A stretch of DNA of 64,000 nt from Mycobacterium sp. (GCA_025965895.1 JAOPWC010000130.1:21130-85129); one strand, 5' to 3'; shown: positions 19,423 through 30,397, counted from the first letter of the stretch. Notes: generated from the letters alone by a model not told the origin. Program-made: numbers and translations.

Positions 19423-20294
19423 GCAGAGCCATCCGGGCTGCCCCGTTGCCGGTGCGCGACGGGCTCGGGCCGGCGCGGTTGCGGCTGCGCGGCGGCTCGG
19501 TCGTCGATGAGTTCCGGGTCAGGTTCGGTCCGGCCGCGGCGGCGAGGGTGCGGGCCGGCGAGGTCGTGGACGCCGACGGTGCCGTGCTCGACGTGGCAAG
19601 CGTGCTGCCCGCCGGGGCGCGGGTGTACTTCTACCGGGAGCTGCCCGACGAGGTGCCGGTGCCGTTTGACACTGCGGTGCTGCATCGCGACGACGGCATC
19701 GTCGTGGTGGACAAGCCACACTTCCTTGCGACGATGCCGCGGGGTCGGCACGTCGCCCAGACCGCGTTGGTGCGGCTACGCCGACAGCTCGATCTGCCGG
19801 AGCTGAGCCCCGCACACCGGCTGGACCGCCTCACCGCGGGCGTCCTGTTGTTCACCACCCGGCGCGAGCTGCGCGGGCGCTATCAATCGCTGTTTGCGCG
19901 GGGATTGGTGGCCAAGACGTATCTGGCGCGCTCGGCGGGCGTGGCGTCGGTGACGCCGCCGACTGTGGTGCGGAGCCGAATCGTGAAGCGGCGCGGTTGC
20001 CTACAGGCGGTTGTGGAGGCGGGCAAACCCAACGCGGAGACCTTGGTCGAGCCGCTCGGCGGCGCCCTCTACCGGCTCCAGCCGCGCACGGGGCGCACCC
20101 ACCAGTTGCGGGTGCACATGGCGTCGATCGGCCTGCCCATCGACGGAGACCCGTTGTACCCAACCGTTGTCGACGTCCCTGCCGACGACTTTTCGGCGCC
20201 GCTGCAGCTCCTTGCGGAGTGCCTCGAGTTCGAGGACCCCGTCAGCGCGGAGCGCCGCCGCTTCGTCAGCGGGCGCACGCTAGCCGGCCGATGA
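19419..20294 (+). CDS. RluA-family pseudouridine synthase
   Basis: VVDKPHFLATMP, SPAHRLDRLTAGVLLF (catalytic HRLDR), RTGRTHQLRVHMASIGLPIDGDPLY. Confidence 0.92.
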   Translation: MSRAIRAAPLPVRDGLGPARLRLRGGSVVDEFRVRFGPAAAARVRAGEVVDADGAVLDVASVLPAGARVYFYRELPDEVPVPFDTAVLHRDDGIVVVDKPHFLATMPRGRHVAQTALVRLRRQLDLPELSPAHRLDRLTAGVLLFTTRRELRGRYQSLFARGLVAKTYLARSAGVASVTPPTVVRSRIVKRRGCLQAVVEAGKPNAETLVEPLGGALYRLQPRTGRTHQLRVHMASIGLPIDGDPLYPTVVDVPADDFSAPLQLLAECLEFEDPVSAERRRFVSGRTLAGR

Positions 20295-21412
20295 GAGCAC
20301 CGCAACCACCAGAACCAGAACTCTTCACCTCGTCGCCCCAGGTCCACACCACCGACGTGGACGAGGCGACCGACCTGTTGAACCGGGTTTATCTCCCGGT
20401 GAAGCTGAGCCCGAGCCGGTCCGCACGGCTGGACATGCGCATGAAGGCAGCGGAGCTCCCGATGTTGACGGCGGGCTACCTTCACTTCGGTGCCGACGTC
20501 TCGATTGGCGGAGACGACATCCCCGCTTACTACATCGAGGCGCCGTTGTCGGGAACGGCGGTGAATCGATGGCGCGACGGGTGCCTCGAGAAGACCGCCC
20601 AAGGTTCGGCCGCGGTCTTCTCGCCCGGCACTCCGTGCGACCTCAGCTGGTCGAACGACTGCGGCCAGGTCTGCCTCAAGGTGACGGAACCGCAGATGCG
20701 CCGTCATCTGGAAGGCATGCTCGGCCGGCCGGTGCGAAAGCGCATCACGTTTGCCCGGGGAATGCCGCTGAACGGCCCGACGTCAGGCAGTTGGTTCGAC
20801 TTGGTGCGAATTCTCGCGCGCGAGGCCGGCCGATCAGACGGCGTTCTAGGCCATCAGCTCGCCCTGGCGAACATGCAGCAGCTCCTGATCGATGGCCTGC
20901 TGTCGATACAACCGCACAACTACGCCGAGGCCCTCTTTGAAGACCACCGCGCGGCGAGTTCGGCGGTCGTCAAACGAGCAACTGACCTGGTCCACGCATA
21001 CCCTGAAAACCCTTGGAGCATAGCTGAACTCGCGCGCGCGACGGCTGTCAGCCCGAGTGCCCTGCAAAAAGCGTTCCAGCGGGCCGGTCAGCCGCCGCCC
21101 ATGACGTCCCTGCGACAGGTACGCCTGCGCCGGGTGCACGCCGAGCTTGCGCGCAGCTCTGCCGGCGCCACAACGGTCACGAGGACCGCGGGTCGATGGG
21201 GATTCGTTCACATGGGCCGGTTCGCTCAGCAATATCGGCAGATGTTCGGCGAGGTGCCCTCGGAAACGCTGCGCGCGGGCGTCAGCTCCGGCAACTCCGC
21301 CTTGCCCAGCGCATCGATCACGGCGCGCCGAGCGCTTCACCCCCGAGGTCGCCACCCACATGAACGTGTCGCGAACCGATCCGTTTCGCATCCACCGGGC
21401 AACGGCGGCTAA
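20291..21412 (+). CDS. AraC-family transcriptional regulator
   Basis: C-terminal PWSIAELARATAVSPSALQKAFQRAGQPPPMTSLRQVRLRRVHAEL...GFVHMGRFAQQYRQMFGEVPSETLR. Confidence 0.88.
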   Translation: MRAPQPPEPELFTSSPQVHTTDVDEATDLLNRVYLPVKLSPSRSARLDMRMKAAELPMLTAGYLHFGADVSIGGDDIPAYYIEAPLSGTAVNRWRDGCLEKTAQGSAAVFSPGTPCDLSWSNDCGQVCLKVTEPQMRRHLEGMLGRPVRKRITFARGMPLNGPTSGSWFDLVRILAREAGRSDGVLGHQLALANMQQLLIDGLLSIQPHNYAEALFEDHRAASSAVVKRATDLVHAYPENPWSIAELARATAVSPSALQKAFQRAGQPPPMTSLRQVRLRRVHAELARSSAGATTVTRTAGRWGFVHMGRFAQQYRQMFGEVPSETLRAGVSSGNSALPSASITARRALHPRGRHPHERVANRSVSHPPGNGG

Positions 21413-21421
21413 CTTTAGGGC

Positions 21422-22360
21422 ATGTACCTGATCACCGGTGCGGCCGGTGCGGTCGGCGGGGTGAGCCGGACCGTTGTCGAGCTCCTGCTCGAAAAGGGTG
21501 AGCAGGTGCGGGGGATGGTGCACCGCGACGACGTCCGCGCTGATCGGCTACGGGAACTTGGGGCCGACGTCGTGGTGGGTGACCTGACCCGGCCGGTGGA
21601 CGTCGTCGCCGCGATGGACGGCGTGACGCGGATGTTCTTCAACATGGGCGTCTCACTGGACTACCTGCAGGCCACCGCCGTGGTGTGTGCTGCAGCCCTC
21701 GATCACGGCGGCCTCGAGGTGCTGGTGAACATGTCGCAGTTGACGGTGTCGCAGATGACGCTGGCGAGCACCGAGGAGTCGCGGCAGCAGCGGCTGCACT
21801 GGCTGTCGGAGCAGATCATCAATTGGTCGGGGGCGCCCGTCACCCACATCAGGCCGACGGTGTTCCTGGACAACCCCCTCTTCACGCTGCTGGACCGGCG
21901 GTCGGTCGGCGAACGGGGAGTGCTGGCGCTGCCGTTCGGCACCGGCCGGACCTCGCCGATCGCCGCAGCGGACGTGGCACGAGTGGTCACCACCGTGCTG
22001 CAGGACCCGGCACACCGCGTCGGCAAGGTCTACGAGCTGACCGGGCCGCGAGTGCTCGATATCGCAGGCCTCGCCGAGGAGTATTCACGTGCGCTGAAGC
22101 GCCCGATCACCGCCGAGGACATCCCTTACGACGAATGGCTGCGGCACCATTTGCGACCGTCGGGGCTGCCCGACCACGTCCAGCAACACATCGCGACGAT
22201 GGCGCGACTGCATCGTGAGGACCGCTACAACCGCGCCACCGACGACGTCGAGCGCATCATCGGCGAGCCGGCCCGGACCGTCGGGCAGTACATCGCGTCC
22301 CACCCCGACCTCTTCGTCAGCCGGGCGCCTACCGCTGACATGCCGGGCACCAGTAGCTGA
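21422..22360 (+). CDS. NAD(P)-binding NmrA-like protein
   Basis: [37 protein letters not shown]; 32-bp tail-to-tail overlap with nei2. Confidence 0.85.
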   Translation: MYLITGAAGAVGGVSRTVVELLLEKGEQVRGMVHRDDVRADRLRELGADVVVGDLTRPVDVVAAMDGVTRMFFNMGVSLDYLQATAVVCAAALDHGGLEVLVNMSQLTVSQMTLASTEESRQQRLHWLSEQIINWSGAPVTHIRPTVFLDNPLFTLLDRRSVGERGVLALPFGTGRTSPIAAADVARVVTTVLQDPAHRVGKVYELTGPRVLDIAGLAEEYSRALKRPITAEDIPYDEWLRHHLRPSGLPDHVQQHIATMARLHREDRYNRATDDVERIIGEPARTVGQYIASHPDLFVSRAPTADMPGTSS

Positions 22361-23096
22361 CGCGGTCACCGCTGCTGTCGGATTCGATCAGGGTTCCGCA
22401 GCGCCGGCACGGCTCGCCGCGTCGGCCGTAGACCCACAGCTCCTGTCCGTGGCGCCGATCGCCGGTGGTGGTGCGATTCCACCGAAACCTGTTGGCCCAC
22501 AGCATGTCATGCGCCCGCGACACTACCCGCAGCGGATCGGTGACCCGGGCCACCGGGGCAGTGGGGAGGTGGCCGGCGATGAAGCACAACTCGTTGCAGT
22601 AGACGTTGCCGACCCCCGCCATCACCCGCTGGTCCAACAGAGCCGCGGCGATCGGCCTGTCGGGCTCGGCCGTGAGGTTGGCCGCTGCACGCTGCGCATT
22701 CCAGTCGTCGCCCAGCAGATCAGGGCCAAGGTGGGCGACCCCGGACATGTCATGTTCACGGTCCAGGATCTCCAGCACGCCCAGGTCGATGCCCACCGCC
22801 TGTACATCGTTGGTTTCCAGAATGATCCGCAGCCGATGGTCGTTGACTCGCATTCGGCGTCGGCCGGCGCCCGCCACCCGCCAGCTGCCTTCCATCTTCA
22901 GATGGGAGTGAATGCTGGCCGGCCCGACGCGGATGAACAGGTGCTTGCCGCGGCTGATCACCTCGTCGACCCTGTGACCGGACAGGTCGACGGTGGCGAA
23001 CCGCGGTACCCGCACGTCGCAGCGGGTCAGCGTCTTGCCGACGAGCCCGTCGCGGAGATCGGCCGCGGTGTGCCAGACGGTGTCTCCTTCAGGCAT
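22329..23096 (-). CDS. nei2: endonuclease VIII / formamidopyrimidine-DNA glycosylase family
   Basis: [20 protein letters not shown]-terminal zinc finger [19 protein letters not shown]. Confidence 0.92.
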   Translation of the reverse strand: MPEGDTVWHTAADLRDGLVGKTLTRCDVRVPRFATVDLSGHRVDEVISRGKHLFIRVGPASIHSHLKMEGSWRVAGAGRRRMRVNDHRLRIILETNDVQAVGIDLGVLEILDREHDMSGVAHLGPDLLGDDWNAQRAAANLTAEPDRPIAAALLDQRVMAGVGNVYCNELCFIAGHLPTAPVARVTDPLRVVSRAHDMLWANRFRWNRTTTGDRRHGQELWVYGRRGEPCRRCGTLIESDSSGDRVSYWCPACQR

Positions 23097-23105
23097 CGGC
23101 CCCGG

Positions 23106-26100
23106 TCACCGCAGTCGCAGGCCGCGTGGCGTCCTGACGAAGCCCGCATCGGCGAGCGCCGCGGCCACCTCCGCACGGTCGCCCGCCGGTGACGGCTCCA
23201 GCACCGGTACCCCGTCGACCTTTTCGATCAGCAGCCCGTCGATGCGTCGCGTGCCGACCATGTCGGCCAGCGCGCCGGCAGCCGCTCGTTGGGCCTCGCG
23301 ATCGTCGCCGCCGAAGTTCAGCAGGGACCGCCCGCCGCGCTCGAGGAACCACACCAGCTCACCGTCGACCAGCACGACGAGCGCGCCCGCTTTGCGACCG
23401 GGCCGGTGAGCGGTCTCGTCGTCACCCGCGGGCGATTTCGACGGCCACGGCAGCGCGGAACCGTACGGGTTGGCCGGGTCGGACGCGGCCAGCGCCACCG
23501 CCCGGTACTGCGGCTTGTCCGGATCGACGCTGTCCTGAAACGACCGCAGCCGGTCGACCGTCGAGGCGGCGGCGAACTGCGCCCCGCCCAGCGATTCCAC
23601 GAAGTAGCCGCGTTGGCAGCGGCCCGCATCCTCGAGTGCCGTCAGCACCTTGTACATCGTCGCGAAGCCGCCCGGCACGCGCTCCGACGCGACGGCACCC
23701 TTGGTCAGCACCCCGTGGCGCCCGAGCAGCAACTCGGCGGTGAAGTGTGCTCTCAGCGTGGAATCCGGCTCGGGCACCGGCAGCGCCGACCACCGGCCCG
23801 CGACGGTCGGATCCGCCGCCCGGGTCTGCGGATGCGCAAGGCTGTAGCGGCTCAGCCGCGGCGGACGGCGCTGTTGCCGGTGAGCAGGCGACGAGCGGCG
23901 ACCGCGGTGCGAGCCGGCCAGCAGCGCGCGTACGGGCGCGAACGTGTCACCGGTGACCCAGCCCGCCCATACCAACTCCCACAGCGCCTGCTTGAACTCG
24001 TCGCTGTCGGAGCCGTCGGCCAGCTTCCTGAAGAAGAAGCCCCCGCCGGGGCTGAGCGTGTCGCGGATCATCCGGTGACGGTCAGTGAACTCGATCTCGG
24101 CGCCCGGCACCAGCGAAAGTGGCGCGGTGTCGGCGCTGTGCAACGCGATCCAGCCGTCGCTGGCCGAGATCATCCCCGCTCCCGACCAGGTGACCTCGCC
24201 GGTCGCCAGCAACTCGTCGAGCATCGCCGGTTGGTAGTCGCGGACCCGCGCAGCGAGCACCAGGGGTTCGATCGCCGACGCGGGCATCGGCACACCGGCC
24301 AGCTGCTCGATCACCGCGGCCAGTCCGTCGGTACCCGACGTTGTTTGCTCGCCCACCTGCTGCCAGGACGGCAGGAACCGGCCGTACGCGGCGGTGGTGA
24401 CCGGCTCGACCTGCGCCCGCAGCGCCGCCAGCGACCGCCGGCGCAGCATCCGCAGCACCTCGGCGTCGCACCATTGATCCGGCTCCGGCAGGTCGGTGAA
24501 CTCGCCGCGCGTGAGCTTTCCGTCGACCGCGAACCGGCCCAGCACGTCGGCGGCCACCCGCAGACCCAAGCCGAACCGTGCGGCGGCGTCGGCCGTGGTG
24601 AACGGGCCCCGGGTGCGGGCGTAGCGGCCGAGGAGCTCGGTCAGCGGGTCGGCGACCGGCTCGGCGAAACTCACCGGCACGCCGGGCGGCACCGCGATGC
24701 CGACGCCGTCGCGCAGCCGGCCGATGTCCTCGATGGCCACCCACCACGTCCGTCCGGCGTAGGACACGGTGACCGCGCGCCGCGCCGCACGCAGGCCCTC
24801 CAGCCAGCCGCCGACGTCGGCAGCGCCGGATCGCTCCGCGACTTCCTGCTCGGTCAGCGGCCCGAGCAGCCGCAAAAGGTCGGCCACGCCTTCGGCGTCG
24901 CGTGCCTGACGGTCCTGGCTCAGATGCTGCAGTTGGCGGTGCGTCGCGGCGACGACGTCGGCGTCGAGCAGTTCGCGCAGCTCGACGCGGCCGAGCAATT
25001 CGGCCAGCAGGGTGCTGTCCAGCGAGAGCGCCGCGGCGCGGCGCTCGGCCAGCGGCACGTCACCCTCGTACATGAACGCGCCGACGTAGCCGAACAGCAG
25101 CGACGCCGCGTACGGCGACGGGTTTGCGGTTTCGACCTCGACCACGCGAATCCGGCGCTGGGCGATGCGGGTCATCAGCTCGGCGAGCATCGGCACGTCG
25201 TAGACGTCCTGAAGGCATTCGCGGACGGTCTCCAGCACGATCGGGAAATCGGGGTATTTGCGGGCGACGTCGAGCAGCTGCGCGGCGCGCTGCCGCTGGT
25301 GCCACAGTGGCGAGCGCCGGCCCGGGTGGCGGCGGGGGAGCAGCAACGCGCGGGCCGCGCACTCGCGGAATCGGGATGCGAACAACGCCGAGCCGCCGAC
25401 TTCGGCGGTGACGATGGGTTCGATGTCCTCGGCCTCGAACACGAACAGGTCCGCGCCCGGAGGGGCGTCCTCGGTGTCCGGCAGCCGGACCACGATCCCG
25501 TCGTCGGAGGCGGTCGGCTTCTCGTCGATGCCGTATCGCTCCCTCATTCGCCGGCCGATCGCCAGCGCGAGCGGCCCATGCACCCGTAACCCGTATGGGG
25601 AGTGCAGGATCACCCGCCAGTCGCCCAGTTCATCGCGGAATCGCTCGATCACCAGTGTGGTGTCGGTGGGCAGCGCATTGGTGGCCTGGCGCTGGTCGTC
25701 GAGCAGCTGCCGCAGATTTTCAGTGGCATGGCCCTCGAAACCCAAATCCGCACAACGCCTCTGGAATGCCTCGTCGTCGAGTCGTGCCAGTTCGCCGGTG
25801 AACGCGCCCAGTGCGCGGCCCAGCTCGGCCGGCCGGCCCACGCCGTCGCCATGCCAGAACGGCAGCCGGGCCGGTTCCCCGAACGCCGGGATCACCAGCA
25901 CCCGGTCATGAGTGATCTCGGTGATTCGCCAGCTCGTCGCGCCGAGCGAAATGACGTCGCCCGGACGTGACTCGTAAACCATCTCCTCGTCGAGTTCGCC
26001 CACGCGCGACGGCTTCTCGGAGTCCGCGCCCGCTGCGAGGTACACCGTGAACATCCCGCGGTCAGGGATCGCCCCGCCGGACGTCACCGCCAGCCGCTGT

Positions 26101-27653
26101 GCGCCCGGTCGTCCGGAGAGCGTCGCGGTGTCACGGTCGTAGACGATCCGCGGCCGAAGCTCCGCGAACTCGGTCGACGGGTATTTCCCGCTGAGCAGGT
26201 CGAGGGTCGCTTCGAACGCGCTGCGCGGCAGGGTCGCAAACGGCGCGCTGCGCCGGACCGCGTCGAACCAGCGATCGGCGTCCAGCGGTTCCAGTGCGCA
26301 CGTGGCAACGGTGTGCTGAGCCAGCACGTCGAGCGGGTTGGCCGGAACGCTGAGCTGTTCGATCTTGCCCTCGAGCATCCGCTGCACAGTGATCCCGCAG
26401 CCGACCAGATCCGTGCGGTGCTTCGGGAACACCACACCGCGGGAGATCTCGCCGACCTGGTGGCCCGCGCGCCCGATGCGCTGCAGCCCGTTGGCCACCG
26501 ACGGCGGCGCTTCCACCTGGATCACCAAATCGACTGCACCCATGTCGATTCCGAGTTCGAGGCTCGATGTGGCGACCACCGCCTTCAGCCTCCCGCTCTT
26601 CAGGTCGTCCTCGACTGCGGCGCGCTGCTCCTTGCTCACTGAGCCGTGATGGGCCCGGGCAAGCAGCGGCTCGGCGCCGAACGCCTGGGACATACCCATG
26701 ATGTGCGCGGGCGAGCCCCCCGGCACCTGGGGATTGCGCTCGGCGGGCAGTTCAATGCCCAAGCGTTCGGCATGAATCTCGTTCAGGCGCGAGGTGAGTC
26801 GCTCGGCCAGCCGTCGGGAGTTCGCGAACACGATCGTCGACTGGTGGGCCTCGATGAGGTCGGCGATGCGTTGCTCGACGTCGGGCCAGATCGTGTTGTT
26901 CGCCAGGTTGGCCATGTCCGGCACCGGGACCACGACCGACAGGTCGAAGGTCTTGTCCGCGGGCGGCGCGACGATCGTCGTGGGCGCCTGCCCGGACAAG
27001 AACCGCGCGACCTCCTCCGCCGGCCGCACCGTGGCCGACAGGCCGATGCGCTGCGCGGGCCGCTCCAGCAGCATGTCGAGGCGCTCCAGCGACAACGCCA
27101 GGTGCGAGCCGCGCTTGGTCCCCGCGACCGCGTGCACCTCGTCGACGATGACGGTTTGCACACCCGCGAGCGTCTCGCGCGCCGCCGATGTCAGCATCAA
27201 AAACAGCGACTCCGGCGTGGTGATCAGGATGTCGGGCGGTCTGGTGATCAGCTCACGGCGACGGGCGGTCGGGGTGTCGCCGGACCGGACGCCGACGGAG
27301 ATCTCGGGATCGGGCAGGCCGAGCCGCTGCGCGGTCCGGATGATGCCGGTCAACGGGGTGCGCAGGTTCCTCTCGACGTCGACGGCCAACGCCTTGAGCG
27401 GCGAGACGTAAAGGACCCTGGTGCCGGTGCCGGGCTTCGGTTCGGCGGTGAGCCGGTCGATGGCCCACAGAAACGCCGCGAGAGTCTTGCCGGAACCGGT
27501 GGGGGCGATGACGAGCGTGTTGTCCCCGTCGGCGATTGCCGACCACGCCTGGCGTTGCGCGGGTGTCGGCTCCTCGAACGTGCCCTCAAACCACTCGCGC
27601 GTGGCGACGCCAAAACGCGCGAGCGGATGCCGGGCAGACTGATCGATCTTCAC
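23106..27653 (-). CDS. lhr: large ATP-dependent Lhr-type helicase (1515 aa)
   Basis: LVIAPTGSGKTLAAFLWAIDRL, VDEVHAVAGTKRG, QRIGRAGHQVGEIS. Confidence 0.94.
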   Translation of the reverse strand: MKIDQSARHPLARFGVATREWFEGTFEEPTPAQRQAWSAIADGDNTLVIAPTGSGKTLAAFLWAIDRLTAEPKPGTGTRVLYVSPLKALAVDVERNLRTPLTGIIRTAQRLGLPDPEISVGVRSGDTPTARRRELITRPPDILITTPESLFLMLTSAARETLAGVQTVIVDEVHAVAGTKRGSHLALSLERLDMLLERPAQRIGLSATVRPAEEVARFLSGQAPTTIVAPPADKTFDLSVVVPVPDMANLANNTIWPDVEQRIADLIEAHQSTIVFANSRRLAERLTSRLNEIHAERLGIELPAERNPQVPGGSPAHIMGMSQAFGAEPLLARAHHGSVSKEQRAAVEDDLKSGRLKAVVATSSLELGIDMGAVDLVIQVEAPPSVANGLQRIGRAGHQVGEISRGVVFPKHRTDLVGCGITVQRMLEGKIEQLSVPANPLDVLAQHTVATCALEPLDADRWFDAVRRSAPFATLPRSAFEATLDLLSGKYPSTEFAELRPRIVYDRDTATLSGRPGAQRLAVTSGGAIPDRGMFTVYLAAGADSEKPSRVGELDEEMVYESRPGDVISLGATSWRITEITHDRVLVIPAFGEPARLPFWHGDGVGRPAELGRALGAFTGELARLDDEAFQRRCADLGFEGHATENLRQLLDDQRQATNALPTDTTLVIERFRDELGDWRVILHSPYGLRVHGPLALAIGRRMRERYGIDEKPTASDDGIVVRLPDTEDAPPGADLFVFEAEDIEPIVTAEVGGSALFASRFRECAARALLLPRRHPGRRSPLWHQRQRAAQLLDVARKYPDFPIVLETVRECLQDVYDVPMLAELMTRIAQRRIRVVEVETANPSPYAASLLFGYVGAFMYEGDVPLAERRAAALSLDSTLLAELLGRVELRELLDADVVAATHRQLQHLSQDRQARDAEGVADLLRLLGPLTEQEVAERSGAADVGGWLEGLRAARRAVTVSYAGRTWWVAIEDIGRLRDGVGIAVPPGVPVSFAEPVADPLTELLGRYARTRGPFTTADAAARFGLGLRVAADVLGRFAVDGKLTRGEFTDLPEPDQWCDAEVLRMLRRRSLAALRAQVEPVTTAAYGRFLPSWQQVGEQTTSGTDGLAAVIEQLAGVPMPASAIEPLVLAARVRDYQPAMLDELLATGEVTWSGAGMISASDGWIALHSADTAPLSLVPGAEIEFTDRHRMIRDTLSPGGGFFFRKLADGSDSDEFKQALWELVWAGWVTGDTFAPVRALLAGSHRGRRSSPAHRQQRRPPRLSRYSLAHPQTRAADPTVAGRWSALPVPEPDSTLRAHFTAELLLGRHGVLTKGAVASERVPGGFATMYKVLTALEDAGRCQRGYFVESLGGAQFAAASTVDRLRSFQDSVDPDKPQYRAVALAASDPANPYGSALPWPSKSPAGDDETAHRPGRKAGALVVLVDGELVWFLERGGRSLLNFGGDDREAQRAAAGALADMVGTRRIDGLLIEKVDGVPVLEPSPAGDRAEVAAALADAGFVRTPRGLRLR

Positions 27654-27803
27654 CTACCCATGGTGCCAACAACGTCCGACAACTACCGGCCGCCCGGTCG
27701 GCAGTTCGCTGCCGGCAGAACCATCCGCGACCGTGTCGGGGGCGAATATCCTGCGCGGCGGTCGTTTGCTGGCTGCAGCCGCCTCCGCAGGTAGGATGCC
27801 GTC

Positions 27804-28484
27804 ATGCGGCTGCCGGTGTCCCTCGCGGGACTGCTCACCGCGGCGGTGCTGTTGGCCGGCTGCGCGCACCCGATCCATGGCCGTGCGGTTGCCGCGCCGG
27901 TCCATGTCGGCAAGTCGCTCTCCGGTGCCGACCTTGACTCCGTGCTGCTGAGCCCGTCGCAGATCAGCGACATGGTCGGGGCCAAGCTGGCACCGCACAC
28001 CGACGTCGGTCGCCCGGTCCGCGGGGATCCGGCGCAGGGCCCGTGCGCGGCGCTGGACAGTGCGGGCATGCAACCCTTCATCGGCGACGGGTTCGGCGCG
28101 TTCCACCTGCTTCTGCTTTCCGATGGGATCCCGACCGAGCACGACCACGTCGTCACTCAGGCCGCCGCGGTCTACCCGGATTCTGCCAGTGCCACAAAGG
28201 TTTTCACCACCGCCGCGGCAAGCGTGGCGCCATGTAACGGCAAGGAGCTCAAGACCGAGGCCGCGTGGCGGTTCGCGGTCAACGACATCACCTCCGACGC
28301 GGTGCGGTGGAACAAAGAGCAGACGGACCTGCCGATCCTGTGGGTGTGCTACGGGCAGTCGCGGGTTCGCGCAAACGCCATACTCCAGGCCATGTCGTGC
28401 CAGGGAGACGACGGCGGACAGGCCAACGCCGACGCGATCCTCAATAAGATGTCGGCGACGGTGTGGGAGCTGTCCGGCGCCTGA
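27804..28484 (+). CDS. lipoprotein with sensor (PknH-like extracellular) domain
   Basis: Lipobox LLAGCAHPIHGRA; mycobacterial LSGADLDSVLLSPSQISDMVGAKL pattern. Confidence 0.72.
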   Translation: MRLPVSLAGLLTAAVLLAGCAHPIHGRAVAAPVHVGKSLSGADLDSVLLSPSQISDMVGAKLAPHTDVGRPVRGDPAQGPCAALDSAGMQPFIGDGFGAFHLLLLSDGIPTEHDHVVTQAAAVYPDSASATKVFTTAAASVAPCNGKELKTEAAWRFAVNDITSDAVRWNKEQTDLPILWVCYGQSRVRANAILQAMSCQGDDGGQANADAILNKMSATVWELSGA

Positions 28485-28548
28485 CCCTCGGCGGCGTAGG
28501 GCTGACCTGGGCCTCAGAATGTTCATCCGGACCAGATATTCTTCTGCC

Positions 28549-29229
28549 ATGGCCCAGGACCCGGTCGGCGACCTGGTTACATCCCCCATCGAACAGGCGT
28601 TGGCCGGTGGGGCGCCGCAGCGCGTCGGCTGGTTCCGGTTTTACTTTGCTGACGAGCGGTGGGAGTGGTCGCCACAGGTACAGCGCATGCACGGCTACGA
28701 CCCGGGCGAGGTGGAGCCGACCACCGAGATTGTGTTGTCGCATAAGCACCCCGACGACTACGGCCAGGTTGCCGCGACGCTGGAGGAGATTCGCCGTACC
28801 TCCCAGGCATTCAGCACGCGGCATCGCATCCTGGACGTCCAGGGCCGCGTCCACCACGTCGTCGTGGTGGGTGACCGGCTGTACGACGACACCGGCGCGG
28901 TGATCGGGACACACGGGTTCTACGTCGACGTGACGCCGATGATGGACCAGCGCCGCGACCAGATGGTCAGCGCGGCGGTTGCCGAGATAGCCGAGAGCCG
29001 CGGTGTGATCGAACAGGCAAAGGGAATGTTGATGTTGGTGTACCACATCAACGTGGAAACGGCCTTCGAGCTTCTACGCTGGCGCTCGCAGGAGACGAAC
29101 GTCAAGTTGAGGGTGCTGGCCGAGCAGATCGCCACCGACTTCACCGCGCAGGACTACCACGATGCGCTGCCGCCCCGGTCGGAATTCGACCGGCTGCTGC
29201 TCACCGCGCACCTGCGTGTGGGGGGCTGA
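28549..29229 (+). CDS. PAS-ANTAR domain protein (putative RNA-binding antiterminator sensor)
   Basis: PAS-like N-term (GWFRFYFADERWEWSPQVQRMHGYDPGE), ANTAR-like C-term (SRGVIEQAKGMLMLVYHINVETAFELLRWRSQETNVKLRVLAEQI). Confidence 0.85.
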   Translation: MAQDPVGDLVTSPIEQALAGGAPQRVGWFRFYFADERWEWSPQVQRMHGYDPGEVEPTTEIVLSHKHPDDYGQVAATLEEIRRTSQAFSTRHRILDVQGRVHHVVVVGDRLYDDTGAVIGTHGFYVDVTPMMDQRRDQMVSAAVAEIAESRGVIEQAKGMLMLVYHINVETAFELLRWRSQETNVKLRVLAEQIATDFTAQDYHDALPPRSEFDRLLLTAHLRVGG

Positions 29230-29236
29230 CAGCGGC

Positions 29237-29261
29237 GTTTGTCCCGCTGAGCGACAGGGAA
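29237..29261 (+). promoter_or_regulatory. SigF-like promoter variant GTTT-N16-GGGAA
   Basis: gttt 29237-29240, ggga(a) 29257-29261; 9 nt before ATG 29271. Confidence 0.45.
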
Positions 29262-29270
29262 TCCGATGGC

Positions 29271-29522
29271 ATGGCAATTTGCGACACCTGCGGAAACGAC
29301 TACGACAAGGCGTTCACAGTGAGCTGGGGCGGTCGCACGGCGACGTTTGACAGTATCGAGTGCGCGGCCGCCGAAGTGGCACCCGAGTGCGCCCACTGCG
29401 GCTGCCGCATTCTCGGACACGGCGTCGAAGCAGACGACACGGTCTACTGCTGCGCCCACTGTGCACGCAAGGCCAGCAACGCCGACATCAACGACAGGTA
29501 TCCGCCGCCCGCAGGCGCCTAG
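29271..29522 (+). CDS. small Cys-rich (zinc-ribbon-like) protein
   Basis: CDTCGNDYDKAF, CAHCGCRILGHGV, YCCAHCAR. Confidence 0.75.
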   Translation: MAICDTCGNDYDKAFTVSWGGRTATFDSIECAAAEVAPECAHCGCRILGHGVEADDTVYCCAHCARKASNADINDRYPPPAGA

Positions 29523-29557
29523 CGCGGAATCGGACGCCGGATCAGAAGAGGACGACC

Positions 29558-29923
29558 ATGAAGATGGCCCCCGACGCCAGCAACCCGCGGCGCGATCGGC
29601 AGACGTTTGCCGCGGCGGCCCGCTTCACAGGGATCTTCGTGGCCATCGCACTGGTGGTGTTGCTGGTCTCCCTGGCCTGGCTGAACGGCTGCAAGTCGGG
29701 CACCGGTCAGGGATCTCTGGCGCACTGCAGCGCGATACAGCGCAACACGTTGGCGATCGGGCCGCCCGCGATCCTTGCGCTCGGTGGGGTGTGGGCGTTC
29801 GTCCGGACCTTGCAGGTGTGGCGTGCACGCGGCGGCTGGTGGATCTGGCAGGGCGCCGGCTGGTTCCTGATGTTGCTGATGCTGGTCGTGCTTGCCATGA
29901 CCGTGCCTGCCGCGCTGTTGTGA
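29558..29923 (+). CDS. small membrane protein of unknown function
   Basis: Two TM segments FTGIFVAIALVVLLVSLAWL and WFLMLLMLVVLAMTVPAALL. Confidence 0.65.
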   Translation: MKMAPDASNPRRDRQTFAAAARFTGIFVAIALVVLLVSLAWLNGCKSGTGQGSLAHCSAIQRNTLAIGPPAILALGGVWAFVRTLQVWRARGGWWIWQGAGWFLMLLMLVVLAMTVPAALL

Positions 29924-30042
29924 ACCGCGCTGTGAACCGCCGCTGTGAACAGCGCCTTCCTGCCAAAACATGGCGTTCTCGGCGGTCCCGCCGACTCCTG
30001 AGCGAGGTACCCTCAGTGGTATCTCTACGAAGGAGAGATGCG

Positions 30043-30354
30043 ATGGGAGACACGCATCACGATCCGATTGATCACTCCCGCACGCACCACCAGCACGCTG
30101 GCGAGTCGATGATCGACGCCTACTTCTGGCCGGGATTCTTCCTGCTGGCGGTCGGCCTCATCGCGCTGGTTGCCTGTGTCGCGGCGGCCGCATACAAACA
30201 TCACGAGTGGATACTGACGACCGGTCTGGTCGCGCTCACAGCGGTCGCGGCCGGCTCGGCCTGGATCGCGCTCGAACACCGGCGGATACGCCGCATCGAG
30301 GCGCGCTGGCGGGCGGACCACCCGGCCGGCCACTCGCACGGGCGCGCCGTATAG
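30043..30354 (+). CDS. usfY: UsfY-like membrane protein
   Basis: MGDTHHDPIDHSRTHHQHAGESMIDAYFWPGFFLLAVGLIALVA; N-terminus matches mycobacterial UsfY. Confidence 0.8.
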   Translation: MGDTHHDPIDHSRTHHQHAGESMIDAYFWPGFFLLAVGLIALVACVAAAAYKHHEWILTTGLVALTAVAAGSAWIALEHRRIRRIEARWRADHPAGHSHGRAV

Positions 30355-30397
30355 CGTTGGCGTGCCGCAACTCCGGTGTGTTTCGCACCGCCGGACA

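Noticed and set aside
23289-25589. 766-aa plus-strand ORF opposite lhr
   Set aside because: Low-complexity R/Q/G-rich composition with no motif; complementary to clear Lhr coding sequence.
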